Assembly: GCA_964505325.1 (NCBI GenBank)
Contig: CAZDHT010000018.1
Coordinates: 1-36,945 of the forward strand
Direction: 5' to 3'
Origin: CAZDHT01 sp964505325
GTDB taxonomy: Bacteria; Planctomycetota; PUPC01
Length of the DNA stretch: 36,945 nucleotides
The position numbers and the translations under genes were made by a program. Positions 8,003 through 16,065 of the stretch are shown here, piece after piece. The notes below the pieces were generated by a model. The model did no database searches. It saw nothing but the letters and a program-made list of their open reading frames with translations, and was not told the DNA's origin. Every line of letters begins with the position of its first letter. Positions within the stretch are counted from its first letter, which is position 1.

Positions 8003-10642
8003 TCAGAGCGGCCCTCTCCACTTCACGTCGACCGTCTCTTCCGCCTCGTACCCCAGCTTCACGCGCACAATACGCAGGTTGATCAGATCGCTCACATACA
8101 GGTATCTGTCGCTGACCGCCACGTAGCTCGGCCACGCCATGGGAACATCGCCGTCCTTCGCCCGGTCGTCCTGGTTGCCGTATCGGCCGAAAGCACCCAG
8201 CCAGTTGTTGTTGGTGTCAACCATCTCGATCCGGAACCGGCCGAGGTTCGGATAGAACACTCGCCCGAACGGATCAACATCAAAGCTAGCGTTCTCGCAG
8301 TTACACATCGGCTTCCCGCTGTCCCACTTGGCCGAATAGGGAGCATACCCGAAACGCATCCACTCGGCTCCTTGTACAGTGCCGTCGGCCTGCTTCCTGA
8401 AATGCGCGGCCGGGTAGCTGATGGGGATTTCGGGCTTCTTCAGCAGTTCTGCAGGGATCGTCCCTTTCGTGAAAACCGACTTCGAGTTCTTCTCTGTGTT
8501 GACGCCTTTCTTGAACCAGACGGCGCCGCCTTCAGGCGGGAACTTGATGATACTGCCGTACATGTAGTTGTGCGTGTCGTATTGCTTGACGAACGCCGTG
8601 TTCCGTTTGCCGTCGAAGAACTTCGGCGACACTCTGCCCCGCGGCTTCGCGTTCTCGGCCAGGTAGACATTGCCTCGGGCGTCGAGCCGGGGAATAGCCA
8701 TGGCCGAGCATTGCCAGATGGCGGTGCGCTTGATCTTCCCATCCATCCCGTGAACGTTGAGGCTGGTGTAGAAGCCCACGCCGTCACCCCGTCCCCGCAA
8801 CAGTCGCCAGTCGCCCGGAGGGTTCACGTAGATCTCGTTCCTGAAGACATCGAGGTTCTCCACCATTCCGAGGACCATCATGGTACTGGTAATGCCGGTC
8901 GGTTTGCCGATGCTGCTGGATGCTCCGTTCCAGTTGAGCGGCTTGCCGTCACGAGTCCAGCGACCAAGCCCCGCGCGTCCCGTCAGCGTTACCAGGTTGC
9001 CGTTCGGGGCGGGATTGACCTGTGCAGGGCTTCTGTTGGTGATCTTCGTGAACTCGATCTTCTGGATCTTCCCGGTATCTTCGTTTACCCGACGGTACCC
9101 TCCTGCAGCCGCGATCAGGTCGCCATGGCGGCGGTCAAAGGACAGTTGCTTGCCGCCCATACCCGATGGGTCTCTGCCGATCACGAGATCCTTACGGACC
9201 AGCAACTTCTTGCCGGTGTCGTCGATACAATGGACGGCGTTGTTCCTGTGAGCATCAACGGTCAACCAGATGCGGATCGGCTTCTCGCATGCGTCCACGG
9301 CGATGCGTTGGGGCTTCCTCGAGCCCGGCATCTTCGCGCGATAGAGTTCCTTCCCGCTCTTCAGGCTCTCGAACTTGATCAGTTCGCCGCCGGAGACGGT
9401 CACGTAGACCGCCCCGGTGCCCGCGTCAACGCCCACGCAGTTCGGCTTGGCGACCTTCAGTTCGCCCGCCACGCTCCCGTCCTTCTCGTCGAAGCCGACG
9501 ACGCGGCCGGCGCCCGGATCGGCCACGTAGAGGATCCCGTCGGCGCAGGCGACCCCCAGTGGGGCGGTCAGCAGTTTGCCCTGCTTTCCAGGTGTGCCGG
9601 GATCGCCGGCGAAAGGCTTCGCGGCCCCGCGCGTTTTCAGGTCGATCCGGTAGACGCACGGCAGCGGCGGGCCGGATGCGCGGCTGGACAACATCTTCTT
9701 GCCCCGCCCCCCCTTGCCCGCGACCAGCACCGCCTTGTACAGGCCCGATACGTAGAGAAACCTGTCATCCTTGCCGATGGCGAGGGTCGCCGGGGTCTTG
9801 CACCACATGCCCGCGACCGTCGGCAGCGGGTCCGCCGTGAAGACAGGTTTGCTCAGGAAGGACTTGTAGGGCGAGCCGCCGTCGGCCGTCAGGCTGGCCA
9901 GCACCCCTCTCGTCATCATCCAGTGAACCGTGCCCTTGCTGTCCACGGCCGGGGTGGATTTCTTAGCCCGACCGCGACCCGACCCGCACACGCTGGGGTG
10001 GAAGCGCATCGACGCCCAGGAATGGATCTCGGGCACAAGGCGTCCGTCGTCGTCGCGCATCGTGCCCATGTTCTGAACCTGCTCGTACGCGATTCCCCCG
10101 GGAAAGGGAAGAACCATGCGCCGGTGCTTCCCGTCGCGCCCGAAGACCTTGATCTTGGTCCCGCCCATGTTGGGGTTGCCCACCCAGTCCCGGTAAAAGA
10201 CGTAGAGGTCCCCGCCGGGGCCGGCTGCCACGTCATTCACTTCGGGGATTGCGTCCGGGCTATGGAACAGATACTTGTCGAATTCCGGCTTGAGGCCCAG
10301 GGCGACCCGGACCTTGAAGGGCCCACCCTTGGCAACCTTGCCGTCGTTGTCCTTCCCATCCCACGCCAGTGCCTGGGAAAGAGCACCTGGCTTGAGCGGG
10401 GCAGGCGCCTTGCGACCGAGCACGCCGGCGGCCAGATGCCGCACGATCTTCCCATTTGCGTCCAGGATGTACACGGCCACGTCGGTCTCTTGGTCGACCG
10501 CGAACGTGATCGTGATCTTGTCCCCCACCTTCGTTACGGCGGGTGGCGTCGTGAACTTGACCGGCTCCCGCTCAGCGGCGACAGCGGCATTCGCTCCTGC
10601 CAGCAAAAGCAGCGCGAATACCGCTCTCGTTACCTTCGTCAT
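8003..10642 (-). CDS. FlgD-Ig/NHL-propeller exported protein, CxC subtype (paralogue 1)
   Basis: An 879-residue protein. Signal peptide 1-23 (LLLLAGANAAVAA) is followed by a FlgD-like Ig domain at about 40-117 with TDVAVYILD, VRHLAAGVLG and WDGKD, the pattern used by FlgD/FlgD-like beta sandwiches. Beyond about residue 130 come propeller-type blades, one clear NHL blade being GVACADGILYVADPGAGRV at about 363-381. The last 100 residues start with C780-N-C782-E and read FDVDPFGRVFYPNLG, GRYGNQD, then a final blade YLYVSDLINLRIV. No enzymatic motif is visible. It is exported, probably periplasmic or surface-exposed, and possibly binds glycan or protein. Its signal region closely matches that of the 26266-23585 gene, and it shares a 68-bp identical tract with its upstream neighbour. 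Confidence 0.8.
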   Translation of the reverse strand: MTKVTRAVFALLLLAGANAAVAAEREPVKFTTPPAVTKVGDKITITFAVDQETDVAVYILDANGKIVRHLAAGVLGRKAPAPLKPGALSQALAWDGKDNDGKVAKGGPFKVRVALGLKPEFDKYLFHSPDAIPEVNDVAAGPGGDLYVFYRDWVGNPNMGGTKIKVFGRDGKHRRMVLPFPGGIAYEQVQNMGTMRDDDGRLVPEIHSWASMRFHPSVCGSGRGRAKKSTPAVDSKGTVHWMMTRGVLASLTADGGSPYKSFLSKPVFTADPLPTVAGMWCKTPATLAIGKDDRFLYVSGLYKAVLVAGKGGRGKKMLSSRASGPPLPCVYRIDLKTRGAAKPFAGDPGTPGKQGKLLTAPLGVACADGILYVADPGAGRVVGFDEKDGSVAGELKVAKPNCVGVDAGTGAVYVTVSGGELIKFESLKSGKELYRAKMPGSRKPQRIAVDACEKPIRIWLTVDAHRNNAVHCIDDTGKKLLVRKDLVIGRDPSGMGGKQLSFDRRHGDLIAAAGGYRRVNEDTGKIQKIEFTKITNRSPAQVNPAPNGNLVTLTGRAGLGRWTRDGKPLNWNGASSSIGKPTGITSTMMVLGMVENLDVFRNEIYVNPPGDWRLLRGRGDGVGFYTSLNVHGMDGKIKRTAIWQCSAMAIPRLDARGNVYLAENAKPRGRVSPKFFDGKRNTAFVKQYDTHNYMYGSIIKFPPEGGAVWFKKGVNTEKNSKSVFTKGTIPAELLKKPEIPISYPAAHFRKQADGTVQGAEWMRFGYAPYSAKWDSGKPMCNCENASFDVDPFGRVFYPNLGRFRIEMVDTNNNWLGAFGRYGNQDDRAKDGDVPMAWPSYVAVSDRYLYVSDLINLRIVRVKLGYEAEETVDVKWRGPL
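10500..10567 (-). repeat. 68-bp tract identical to 13107-13174 in the next paralogue
   Basis: The 68 bases encoding the start of the FlgD-like Ig domain here match 13107-13174 without a mismatch by direct reading. The surrounding parts of the two genes are clearly diverged. This is the signature of recent gene conversion or unequal exchange between tandem paralogues. Confidence 0.8.
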
Positions 10643-10693
10643 GTTCTATCCTCCGTGCTGGCGGCCACTTCATCGGCCGCGGGAGAAGGCTTC

Positions 10694-13246
10694 TCACTTG
10701 ATCTCGACCATCTCGGTCGCGCAGTAGCCGAGCTTGACCTTGACTATCCGGCGATTGATCGTGTCGGCGACATAGGCATGCGTGTCGCTGACCGCCACGG
10801 TCAGCGGCCAAGCCAAGGGGATCGCCGGCTTCTTGACCAGCGCGTCCTTGCCACCAGAATCCTGGTTGCCGTACTTGCCGAAGGTGCCGATCATGTTGTT
10901 GGCGGCGTCGACGACTTCCACGCGGAACTGCCCGACGTTGGGATAGAACACGCGGCCGAACATGTCGACATCGAAACCGGCTCCTTCACACGAGCAAGTC
11001 GAAGACCCGAAATGGATGCTGTATGGCGAGAAGCCGAAGCGGTACCATTCGGCGCCCTGGAGTTCGGCCGTCCCTGGCCGCCATTTGGTCTGCCCGGTAG
11101 CGTGGGCCCCAACCTTGACCGTCGGTTTGGCGAGGAACTCCTTTGACGGCTTGCCCATGCAGCTCGAAGAGTTGCCCTTCGAATTGTTGTACCAGATGGC
11201 GCCGCCTTCAGGTGGGAACTTGACGATGCTGCCGTAGAGGTAGTTCAGCCATTGGCGATCTGACCCCTTGCCCTTGATCTTCCCATCGAAGAACTCGGGG
11301 AAGGTACGCCCCGGCGGAGTCACCATGTCGGCCACGTAAATATTGCCCTTGTGGTCGACCCGCAGAATCGCCCCGTGCGTGCACTGCCAGACGGCGGTGC
11401 GCTTGGGTATACCGTCGGAGCCCAGCACGTCCACAGTGTTGCGGGTCCCCCCGGTCACGGCAAACTGCTTCCTGTTGGTCAGGTAATTGGGCGGCAGGAT
11501 CACATATATCTCGTCAAGGCTCCTTACCGCCAAGACGCGTTCCATGAAGTTCATGATGCCGTGGTAGGGGAACTTCGAAGTCTTCTGCCCCGGCCAGTTA
11601 AGTGGTTTACCATTGCGGTCATGACGACACACCCCGCCTCCCCAACTGCCCAATGTCACCAGGCTTCCATCGGGAGCGGGCACCAGTTGCGCGCCGATGC
11701 CGTTCTTGATTTTCAGACGTGCCTTGATCTTGTCGGTCTTCCCATCAATACGAAGCCAGCCGCCGTGCCTGACGTAGAGTTCATCGCGCCTGCGGTCGTA
11801 AGTGAGATCCCTGTAGACGCCGCCCCCATTGGGCGGGAGCTTCATTCTCTGGAAGGCTGAGCCTGTATCTTCCATGCAGGTCGGAGGTGTCTGGCCCCAA
11901 TTCCCGGCGCTGGGCATCCATACGCGCACGGGTTTGGCGGAAGCATCCACGGCAATGCGGTGTACCCCAGCGTTGGGACTCAGTCCAACTTTCGGGAGGG
12001 CACACTTGTAGAGTTGCTGTCCGCCCTTGTCGAACTTGATCAGGTCGGCCGTCTGGTTCTTTGAACCGGTGTAAGAACAGACGTAAACAGCGCCCGTTGC
12101 GGGATCGATGCCGAGAGAATGCGGTGCCTTCACCTTGATCTCACCGGCGGGTGTCCTGTCGCTTTCCTTGAAAAGCACTATCCTGTCGGCCCCCGGATCG
12201 GCGACATAGAGAATCCCGTTAGCCACGGCCAGGCCGCGAGGTGTGCTCAGCAGCCCTCTTTCTTTGCCCGGGGTATCGAATCTACCCACAAAGACTTCGG
12301 CCGGGCCGCGCGTTTTGAGATCCGTGCGATACACGCACGAGTGCCAGGATCTGCTTCTTCCTTTCAAGCTGGCCACGCCGGCGAAGTAGATGTATCTTCC
12401 ATCACCGCTGACCGCCAGGGCAAGGCGACCTCCGGCCTTCTTGTCGGGCAGGAGGTCCTCGCTCAGAAACGAGTCATACGGCACGCCGCCGTCGGCATCG
12501 AGACATCCGAGTCGCATCCCGGGAGCCATCCAGTATACGCGGCCATCCGGGCCGACCGCCGGCGAGGCGTGGCCGCCATACCGCCCCAGTCCAATCATAT
12601 TCTGCCCGGGATAGAAGCTGAACTTCAGGGCCTGGTAGATGCGCGGGACCAGGTCACCATCTCTGGTCAGGTGAGGCGCCAGCGGCTTGACTCTCTTGGG
12701 GTCTATGTCCGCAGGGAAGGGCCAGATCGCCTTGAGGTGCTTGCCGTCGCGATCGAGGATCTTGATCTTGTGACTCCACCAGTGCACAAGCCCTTCGTCC
12801 TTGTGAAAGACGTAGAGCCTGCCCTTGGGCCCCACGGCAAGGGCGTCGATGCGCCCGGTAGATCTGGGGTTGCCCAGCAGGAAGCCGTCAAACGTCGGCT
12901 TGAGCGCCGCGGCCACTCGGACCTTGAACGGCCCGCCGATTGCTGGCTTGCCGTAGTCGTCCAGTCCGTCCCACTCCAGCGACTGAGACAGCCCGGGCTT
13001 CAGCGGCGCGGGCGGGGCCGTGCCAAGCACCCCGGCCACCAGATGCCGGACGACCTTGCCGTCCTTGTCGAGCACATAGACGGCGATGTCCGTCTCGCGG
13101 TCAACGGCGAACGTGATCGTGATCTTGTCCCCCACCTTCGTTACGGCGGGTGGCGTCGTGAACTTGACCGGCTCGGGCTCGGCCGCCATTGCCATTGTCG
13201 CGAACAGAGGCAGCACAAGCAGGGAACGCCACAGCGACCTGGCCAT
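10694..13246 (-). CDS. FlgD-Ig/NHL-propeller exported protein, CxC subtype (paralogue 2)
   Basis: An 850-residue protein with signal peptide 1-21 (FATMAMA) and a FlgD-like Ig domain at about 40-115 (TDIAVYVLDKDGKVVRHLV, then EWDGLDD). The propeller blades include NGILYVADPGADRIVLF and KGNIYVADMV, followed by the family signature GSIVKFPPEGGAIWY. The C-terminal 100 residues begin C751-S-C753-E, then FDVDMFGRVFYPNVG and KYGNQDSGG, and end in a blade AYVADTINRRIVKVKL. The start is an ATG after AGGAGGATTCCC. It lies 15 bp after the upstream paralogue's stop and 51 bp before the next start, so it is cotranscribed. The role is unknown. Confidence 0.8.
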   Translation of the reverse strand: MARSLWRSLLVLPLFATMAMAAEPEPVKFTTPPAVTKVGDKITITFAVDRETDIAVYVLDKDGKVVRHLVAGVLGTAPPAPLKPGLSQSLEWDGLDDYGKPAIGGPFKVRVAAALKPTFDGFLLGNPRSTGRIDALAVGPKGRLYVFHKDEGLVHWWSHKIKILDRDGKHLKAIWPFPADIDPKRVKPLAPHLTRDGDLVPRIYQALKFSFYPGQNMIGLGRYGGHASPAVGPDGRVYWMAPGMRLGCLDADGGVPYDSFLSEDLLPDKKAGGRLALAVSGDGRYIYFAGVASLKGRSRSWHSCVYRTDLKTRGPAEVFVGRFDTPGKERGLLSTPRGLAVANGILYVADPGADRIVLFKESDRTPAGEIKVKAPHSLGIDPATGAVYVCSYTGSKNQTADLIKFDKGGQQLYKCALPKVGLSPNAGVHRIAVDASAKPVRVWMPSAGNWGQTPPTCMEDTGSAFQRMKLPPNGGGVYRDLTYDRRRDELYVRHGGWLRIDGKTDKIKARLKIKNGIGAQLVPAPDGSLVTLGSWGGGVCRHDRNGKPLNWPGQKTSKFPYHGIMNFMERVLAVRSLDEIYVILPPNYLTNRKQFAVTGGTRNTVDVLGSDGIPKRTAVWQCTHGAILRVDHKGNIYVADMVTPPGRTFPEFFDGKIKGKGSDRQWLNYLYGSIVKFPPEGGAIWYNNSKGNSSSCMGKPSKEFLAKPTVKVGAHATGQTKWRPGTAELQGAEWYRFGFSPYSIHFGSSTCSCEGAGFDVDMFGRVFYPNVGQFRVEVVDAANNMIGTFGKYGNQDSGGKDALVKKPAIPLAWPLTVAVSDTHAYVADTINRRIVKVKLGYCATEMVEIK

Positions 13247-13261
13247 GGGAATCCTCCTCTT

Positions 13262-16054
13262 CTAGTTGACCTCGCAGGTCACGTCGGCCGCATAGTCCAC
13301 CCGAATCTTCGTCACTCGCTGGCTCAGAACGTCTGCCGTGTAGATGTTCCGGTCGGTCACCGCCACGGAATTGAGATACGTGAAAGGAATCTCCGGCTTG
13401 GCCCAGGGACTCTCGGGATCATCCTCCTTGCGCGGGCGCAGTCCGCCGGTCTCCTCGTCGCGAATCCAACTGTACGGTCCGCGGTTGTCACGATTGCCGT
13501 AGGATCCGAAGCGATGGATTTCATTTCCGTTCGTATCCAGCACCACCACCTGGAACTGTAGCATATCCGGGTAGAAGACCCGGCCGAAATCGTCCACGTC
13601 GAACGAGCTTCCGTTGCAGTGACATATCTCAGGCTGTATCGGGGAAAAGCCAGGCTTCCGCCACTTGGCGCCTTCGAGGACACTGTCCTTCTTGATCGGC
13701 CCGCGCCACTGGATCGTCGAAACGGTCTTGCGGTTCATGTTCAGCTTCGGGGGCGTGAGGCCGAAGTTCTTCTTGTAGCGCTCCTGCGAGTGCATCCAGA
13801 CCGCGCCGCCTTCGGGCCCGAACTTGACGATGCTGCCATACTCCTTGCGGTTGTGTTCCATGAATCCCTTGCCCTCGGGCAGGTATCCGTCGCCGTCGAA
13901 GACGCCCTCGGCCATGTAGATGTTGCTGTTGGCGTCCACGCGCGGGCCGTAAGAACGGTCGGAGCACTCCCAGATCACGGTGCGCAGGAAGTTGCCGTTC
14001 TTGTCATAGACGCCCACCGTCATGTGGCCGTGGTATCGCCCGCCGCGCATCTTGAAGTAGATGTTGCCCTTCCGGTCGATGGTGAAATCGCGCTCGTTGC
14101 CGCTGGTGCCCGAGGTCCAGATCGGCAGGCCCTTCCCTTTGCTCAGCCACTGGGGGATCTCATGCGTGCCCGCGTAGGCCAGCTTCTGTCCCTCTTTGGG
14201 CTGCCCCACGACGACGGGAGCTCCCTTTTCGTTGCGGGTGTAGACCAGAGCCTTGGGGGCAACCGTCTTAAAGGGCACGGGAGCGCCCTTCAGCGTCCGG
14301 CGGCAGATAGACCTTGCGAAGTAGTACAGCAGGCCGTCAGGCCCCATGCGATCGGCCCCGCCCGGAGAGCTGATGATTGCACCGGTCCGGTCGTCAATAA
14401 TGCGCGCGGTCTTGGAGCGATGCGTCGGCCTGCTGACGATGTAGCGATGCGTCGGATCACTGGTGAGCACCCACGAGATGTAGACCCCTTTCTCCGCCTC
14501 CCTCACGCCTTTCTTCTCCGGCATCATCTCCTGGGCGCTCCGGAAGTCCGAGAACTTCGCGCCCAGATCATCGACGAAGGCCAGCTTGCTCGCCAGCGGC
14601 GAGGTCAAGAAGTTCATACTCACCGGATGCATGTTGATGCCCATCCAGATTCGCGGGGTCTTGCCCCACGCGTCCAGCGCCAACATCCACAACCGTTCGT
14701 GGTTCTTTGCCGCGGTCTTGGCCCTGGGCAGAGCCAGCCGGCCGGTGAGCTTCGGGTCGTCCGCGCCGCTGAACTTCAGCAGTTCCGAAGGGGCCCTGGC
14801 CAGGCTCTGCACGTAGATCGCGCCGGTGCCGCGATGGACGCCCACCCAGCACGGCTTGGCCACTTTGAAGGAGCCTTGCCACTTGCCGGTCTTTTCGTCG
14901 AGGACCACAACGCGATTGTTGCCCAGGTCGGCGATGAAGACCTTTCCCTTGCCATCGACGGCTACCGCGGCGGGACTGCCGAGATGGCTCTGGTCCGCTC
15001 CGGCCTTGCCGGGATCGCCGAAGAACGGCTTCAACTCGCCGTCGCGGGCCACCGGCAAGCGGTAGACCGCATGCAGATTCCCGACCGGGCGGCCGTTCTT
15101 GGGGTTGGCGGCCGACAGGCCGGTCACGAAGGCCGTCTCGGGGTCGGCGTCGCTGAGTGCCAGAGACCACGAGGCGTTGACTTTGGCCACGCCCTTGCCC
15201 GTGAGCTCGAACGCGATGGGCGTGGCGGACCGGATCGTCGAGGCGAACTTGTTTCCCGTCGACTGGCCGTCCGGGCCGATCGTGGCAACACCGAGTTGCA
15301 GCTTGCCCTTGCTGCTTCGTATCCTGCACAGCATGACCAGCCGGCCTTTCGCGTCGACCGCCGTGATCTGGGTCCGGTGTCCCACCGGCATGTGGGGGAT
15401 GTCGGTAGTCATATCCGTGTGGGGCCAGTAGCGGAGAAGCTGCCGGCCGTCGTGTCCCTGCCGCGGCTTCCAGCCGCGGGCGTCGCTCTTGCTGAGCTGC
15501 CCTGGAAAAGGCGACACAGTGCCGGCATAGCGGCCGTCGCGCGTGTATCTCTGGATCTCGTGGTATCCGCGCTGGCTTCCATGGATCTTGGCGACCATCG
15601 CATACACGCCACCATCGGGGCCGATGCCCATGCCCTGGATTTGCCAGAGGAAGTGATAGGGCTCGCCCGGCTTCTCCAGCGGATAGCCGGCATGCTTCAC
15701 CTTCATGCCCGCGGCGACCCGGACGTTGACGGGGCCGCCAGCGGCTGCCCTGCCCAGGTCATCCTTCCCGTCCCATTCAATCGACTGGGACAGCGAGTTC
15801 GGCTTGAGTGGCTCGGGCGCGTTCTTGCCCAGCATGCCGGCGACCAGGTGCCGCACGACGGCGCCCTTCGCGTCAAGCACATACACCGCGATGTCCGTCT
15901 CGCGGTCAACGGCGAACGTGATCGTAACCTTGTCGCCCACCCTCGTGGCGGCGGGTGGCTTGGCGAACTTTGGCGGTGTCAGCTTGTCGGCGGCGGACAC
16001 GGCCCCTGCCGCGAAGAGGAGCAAAAGCGCGGAGCACAGCAGCGGCTTGAGCAT
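13262..16054 (-). CDS. FlgD-Ig/NHL-propeller exported protein, CxC subtype, longest member (paralogue 3)
   Basis: At 930 residues it is the longest member. The signal peptide ends near AAGAVSAA, and the FlgD-like Ig domain has TDIAVYVLDAKGAVVRHLV and EWDGKDD. An NHL blade reads KGKVFIADLGNNRVVVLD, and the later signature is EYGSIVKFGPEGGAVWM. The C-terminal part begins C811-H-C813-N with FDVDDFGRVFYPD and GSYGNRDNRG. It carries an insertion of about 20 residues before the last blade (RDEETGGLRPRKEDDPES), which accounts for part of the extra length. Start: ATG after GGAGAGCCCC, 11 bp after the upstream stop. Loop insertions of this kind could alter a binding surface, but that is inference. Confidence 0.8.
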   Translation of the reverse strand: MLKPLLCSALLLLFAAGAVSAADKLTPPKFAKPPAATRVGDKVTITFAVDRETDIAVYVLDAKGAVVRHLVAGMLGKNAPEPLKPNSLSQSIEWDGKDDLGRAAAGGPVNVRVAAGMKVKHAGYPLEKPGEPYHFLWQIQGMGIGPDGGVYAMVAKIHGSQRGYHEIQRYTRDGRYAGTVSPFPGQLSKSDARGWKPRQGHDGRQLLRYWPHTDMTTDIPHMPVGHRTQITAVDAKGRLVMLCRIRSSKGKLQLGVATIGPDGQSTGNKFASTIRSATPIAFELTGKGVAKVNASWSLALSDADPETAFVTGLSAANPKNGRPVGNLHAVYRLPVARDGELKPFFGDPGKAGADQSHLGSPAAVAVDGKGKVFIADLGNNRVVVLDEKTGKWQGSFKVAKPCWVGVHRGTGAIYVQSLARAPSELLKFSGADDPKLTGRLALPRAKTAAKNHERLWMLALDAWGKTPRIWMGINMHPVSMNFLTSPLASKLAFVDDLGAKFSDFRSAQEMMPEKKGVREAEKGVYISWVLTSDPTHRYIVSRPTHRSKTARIIDDRTGAIISSPGGADRMGPDGLLYYFARSICRRTLKGAPVPFKTVAPKALVYTRNEKGAPVVVGQPKEGQKLAYAGTHEIPQWLSKGKGLPIWTSGTSGNERDFTIDRKGNIYFKMRGGRYHGHMTVGVYDKNGNFLRTVIWECSDRSYGPRVDANSNIYMAEGVFDGDGYLPEGKGFMEHNRKEYGSIVKFGPEGGAVWMHSQERYKKNFGLTPPKLNMNRKTVSTIQWRGPIKKDSVLEGAKWRKPGFSPIQPEICHCNGSSFDVDDFGRVFYPDMLQFQVVVLDTNGNEIHRFGSYGNRDNRGPYSWIRDEETGGLRPRKEDDPESPWAKPEIPFTYLNSVAVTDRNIYTADVLSQRVTKIRVDYAADVTCEVN

Positions 16055-16065
16055 GGGGCTCTCCG

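Noticed and set aside
7991..11146. 1,051-codon plus-strand open frame
   Set aside because: Lies opposite two family members with signal peptides, ribosome sites and conserved motifs. Its His/Arg/Val-rich text has no recognisable domain.
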